DNA from: Lepisosteus oculatus
Lineage: Eukaryota > Chordata > Actinopteri > Semionotiformes > Lepisosteidae
NCBI RefSeq assembly: GCF_040954835.1
Contig: NC_090697.1
Span: 27,211,001 to 27,275,000, forward strand
Reading direction: 5' to 3'
Length of the DNA: 64,000 nt
Part shown: positions 62,487 to 64,000 of the stretch, in pieces
Layout: the number at the start of each line of letters is the position of its first letter
Numbering within the stretch: position 1 is the stretch's first letter
Notes under the pieces: generated by a model
Seen by the model: only the letters and a program-made list of their open reading frames with translations
Told to the model about the DNA's origin: nothing
Databases searched by the model: none
Made by a program: the position numbers and the translations under genes

Positions 62487-63038
62487 TCAGAGGGCCAGCA
62501 GGGTCGGGGAGTTGAGGGAGTCCGAGGACTGATCCCCACTGCTGCTGCTGCGCCGGTGGGCCTTGGAGCAGGACTCCGAGGAGGGCGAGGGGCTGTCCTG
62601 CTCCAGCATGTTGGGATAGTTGAAGATGAGGCTGGGGGCACCGCTGGGGGTGGCGGCGGGGGTGGAGGTGCCCACCACGGGGGTGTTGAGGCTGTCCCCC
62701 TCCGGGCAGTAGAGGCCGCTCGTCCCGCCCAGGCAGATGGGCTTGATGACCGAACGCTGGGGCTTGTCCAGCTGCCCTTCATCCTCCTCCAGCTCATCCA
62801 GGGGCTCCTGCTTCACCACCACGGGGTTGAGGGGGTGCAGTGGGCCGGACGTGGGGCGCAGGGTCAGGGAGAGCGGGGCGCACTGCTGCAGGGCGCCCCC
62901 GTGGTGCCGTTCCTCAGAGGGCAGTTTGCAAATGGGGTTGTGGGCCACCAGCATGAACTCCAGCTTGTCCTTCTCCTTCTGCAGAGTCTCGATCTCCTTC
63001 TGCAGGCCGGCCTTCTCCTCCTCCAGCTTCTCGGTCTC
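62487..63038 (-). CDS. FOSL2: FOSL2 (Fra-2), last coding exon
   Basis: This exon encodes 183 codons plus TGA, entered in phase 0 after the acceptor TGTGCGCAG. It starts [40 protein letters not shown], the end of the bZIP leucine zipper. It continues with [16 protein letters not shown] and [13 protein letters not shown], then [30 protein letters not shown]. The C terminus [20 protein letters not shown] is characteristic of FOSL2 and differs from FOS, FOSB and FOSL1. FOSL2 heterodimerises with JUN proteins to form AP-1 at TGA(C/G)TCA sites in the nucleus. The basic region and N terminus lie beyond 64000. Confidence 0.93.
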   Translation of the reverse strand, partial: ETEKLEEEKAGLQKEIETLQKEKDKLEFMLVAHNPICKLPSEERHHGGALQQCAPLSLTLRPTSGPLHPLNPVVVKQEPLDELEEDEGQLDKPQRSVIKPICLGGTSGLYCPEGDSLNTPVVGTSTPAATPSGAPSLIFNYPNMLEQDSPSPSSESCSKAHRRSSSSGDQSSDSLNSPTLLAL

Positions 63039-64000
63039 CTGCGCACACAGGGCCAGAGAGAGGAGGCAGAGTCAGACAAGACAGGATCCCTCGCCTGCAT
63101 CAGCTCTGCAGCTCTCTGCTTCAGGATTGCTGCCCCAGCAAAGGCACAGCTTGAACTCAGGCCCACATTCTGAAGCAGGAGCAAAGCATCGAGAATTTTC
63201 AAAAAGGGTACCATAGATGAAAGAAGGATTCTGCAATGTTCCAAACTCCATTAACCAATAAGCAAAAATGTTTTCCTCCAATACCAAGTCACTCGGTTTT
63301 AATGCTTAAATCGCATTGCAAACAGAATGAATTGGACAGAACTCTATTTTATGAAACCAAACACTTTCAGAACCACCTCCTCCAGATCCAGAGGCAGAGA
63401 ACTTAATGTCCAAGCCTTGTCAAATGAGCCTTTCAACAGCCCTTATATTGTTCCTATGCCATTCTCTGTCATTCAGGTTCATAAGGCTCTGCCATTTTCT
63501 CAGAAAGGCACACAGTCTGAACAGTTCTCTATTCTACAAGGTAGAGATGTTAACTGGTCACGACCTTCCCCCCACATGTGACCTGAAATGCAAGCAGCAT
63601 TGCTCATACCAGCCACCAGAGGGCACTGCTTACTGAGTTCTTTGATTTTTTACCGCTTTATCAATATAGGATCGATATAGCAATAAATGAATTGGTTATA
63701 TCAAGAACAGCAGTGGGCTGGATTGGAAAGAGCACAAGATGGCTAGTTCTGCTATAGATGCTTTAGATGAGATTTAGGGAAGCTTACAACTAAAATCACC
63801 TTCTAGGTAACGATTGGAAATAAATCTGTATGCATACTGTAGTGTAAAACTTTTGCAGCTCCTGAACTAATCTGCTGCAGTCAAATCAAATACAGTCTAG
63901 CATTTGTCAGATCTTAAAATACCACAGCAATAATCCAGTCACACCGAGGGTGTGCTGTCACTGGAAAAGCAGGGGAAAACCCCAGTTAAAAAAAATTCAG
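63039..64000 (-). other. FOSL2: FOSL2 last intron (partial)
   Basis: Intron sequence upstream of the last FOSL2 exon. A strong CTCF-like motif lies at 63613-63627. No other coding sequence was recognised before the window ends. Confidence 0.75.
63613..63627 (+). promoter_or_regulatory. CTCF-like motif in FOSL2 intron
   Basis: CCACCAGAGGGCACT fits every position of the CTCF core consensus, in the same orientation as the site at 34462. Occupancy is unknown. Confidence 0.5.

Noticed and set aside
62334..63173. Long + strand open frame (279 codons) over FOSL2
   Set aside because: It is the antisense shadow of the GC-rich FOSL2 exon; the - strand has the recognisable bZIP and C-terminal sequence and a proper acceptor.

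Overview
This is vertebrate nuclear DNA, most likely from a ray-finned fish. Genes are split by GT-AG introns, coding exons are a small fraction of the window, and the rest is crowded with CR1-like and L2/Rex1-like LINE fragments, tRNA-derived and 5S-rRNA-derived SINEs and small hAT-type elements. A non-teleost fish such as a gar, bowfin or sturgeon relative is my best guess from the repeat mix; this is an inference.

Three protein-coding genes are visible. (1) The last two coding exons of DAAM2, a Wnt/planar-cell-polarity formin, lie on the + strand at 769-939 and 2451-2669. (2) A complete MOCS1 gene lies on the - strand from 44167 down to 18554. Ten exons encode the radical-SAM protein MOCS1A (GTP 3',8-cyclase, 417 codons by my splice model). 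An eleventh large exon encodes the MoaC-like MOCS1B domain (cyclic pyranopterin monophosphate synthase). All exon phases join in frame. (3) The last coding exon of FOSL2 (Fra-2, AP-1 family) lies on the - strand at 62487-63038; the rest of that gene lies beyond 64000. DAAM2 and MOCS1 converge tail to tail, and FOSL2 lies upstream of the MOCS1 promoter on the same strand as MOCS1.

Layout: 1-4.2 kb DAAM2 3' end, with a 66-bp minisatellite in its last intron; 4.2-18.5 kb convergent intergenic or UTR sequence with a foldback element, a hAT-type element and a 5S SINE; 18.5-44.2 kb MOCS1; 44.2-44.4 kb MOCS1 promoter with CCAAT boxes and a ZNF143-like motif; 44.5-59.6 kb repeat-rich intergenic DNA with two inverted LINE copies; 59.6-62.5 kb probable FOSL2 3' UTR; 62.5-64 kb FOSL2 last exon and intron.

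The most interesting signals are: a MOCS1 stop codon that overlaps a possible splice donor, giving a switch between MOCS1A alone and a MOCS1A-MOCS1B fusion; a family of ~220-bp foldback retroelements with target-site duplications and a hammerhead-like CUGAAGA...GAAA core; retroposons that abut MOCS1 splice sites; and the linkage of DAAM2 with FOSL2, which mirrors the DAAM1-FOS linkage on human chromosome 14.
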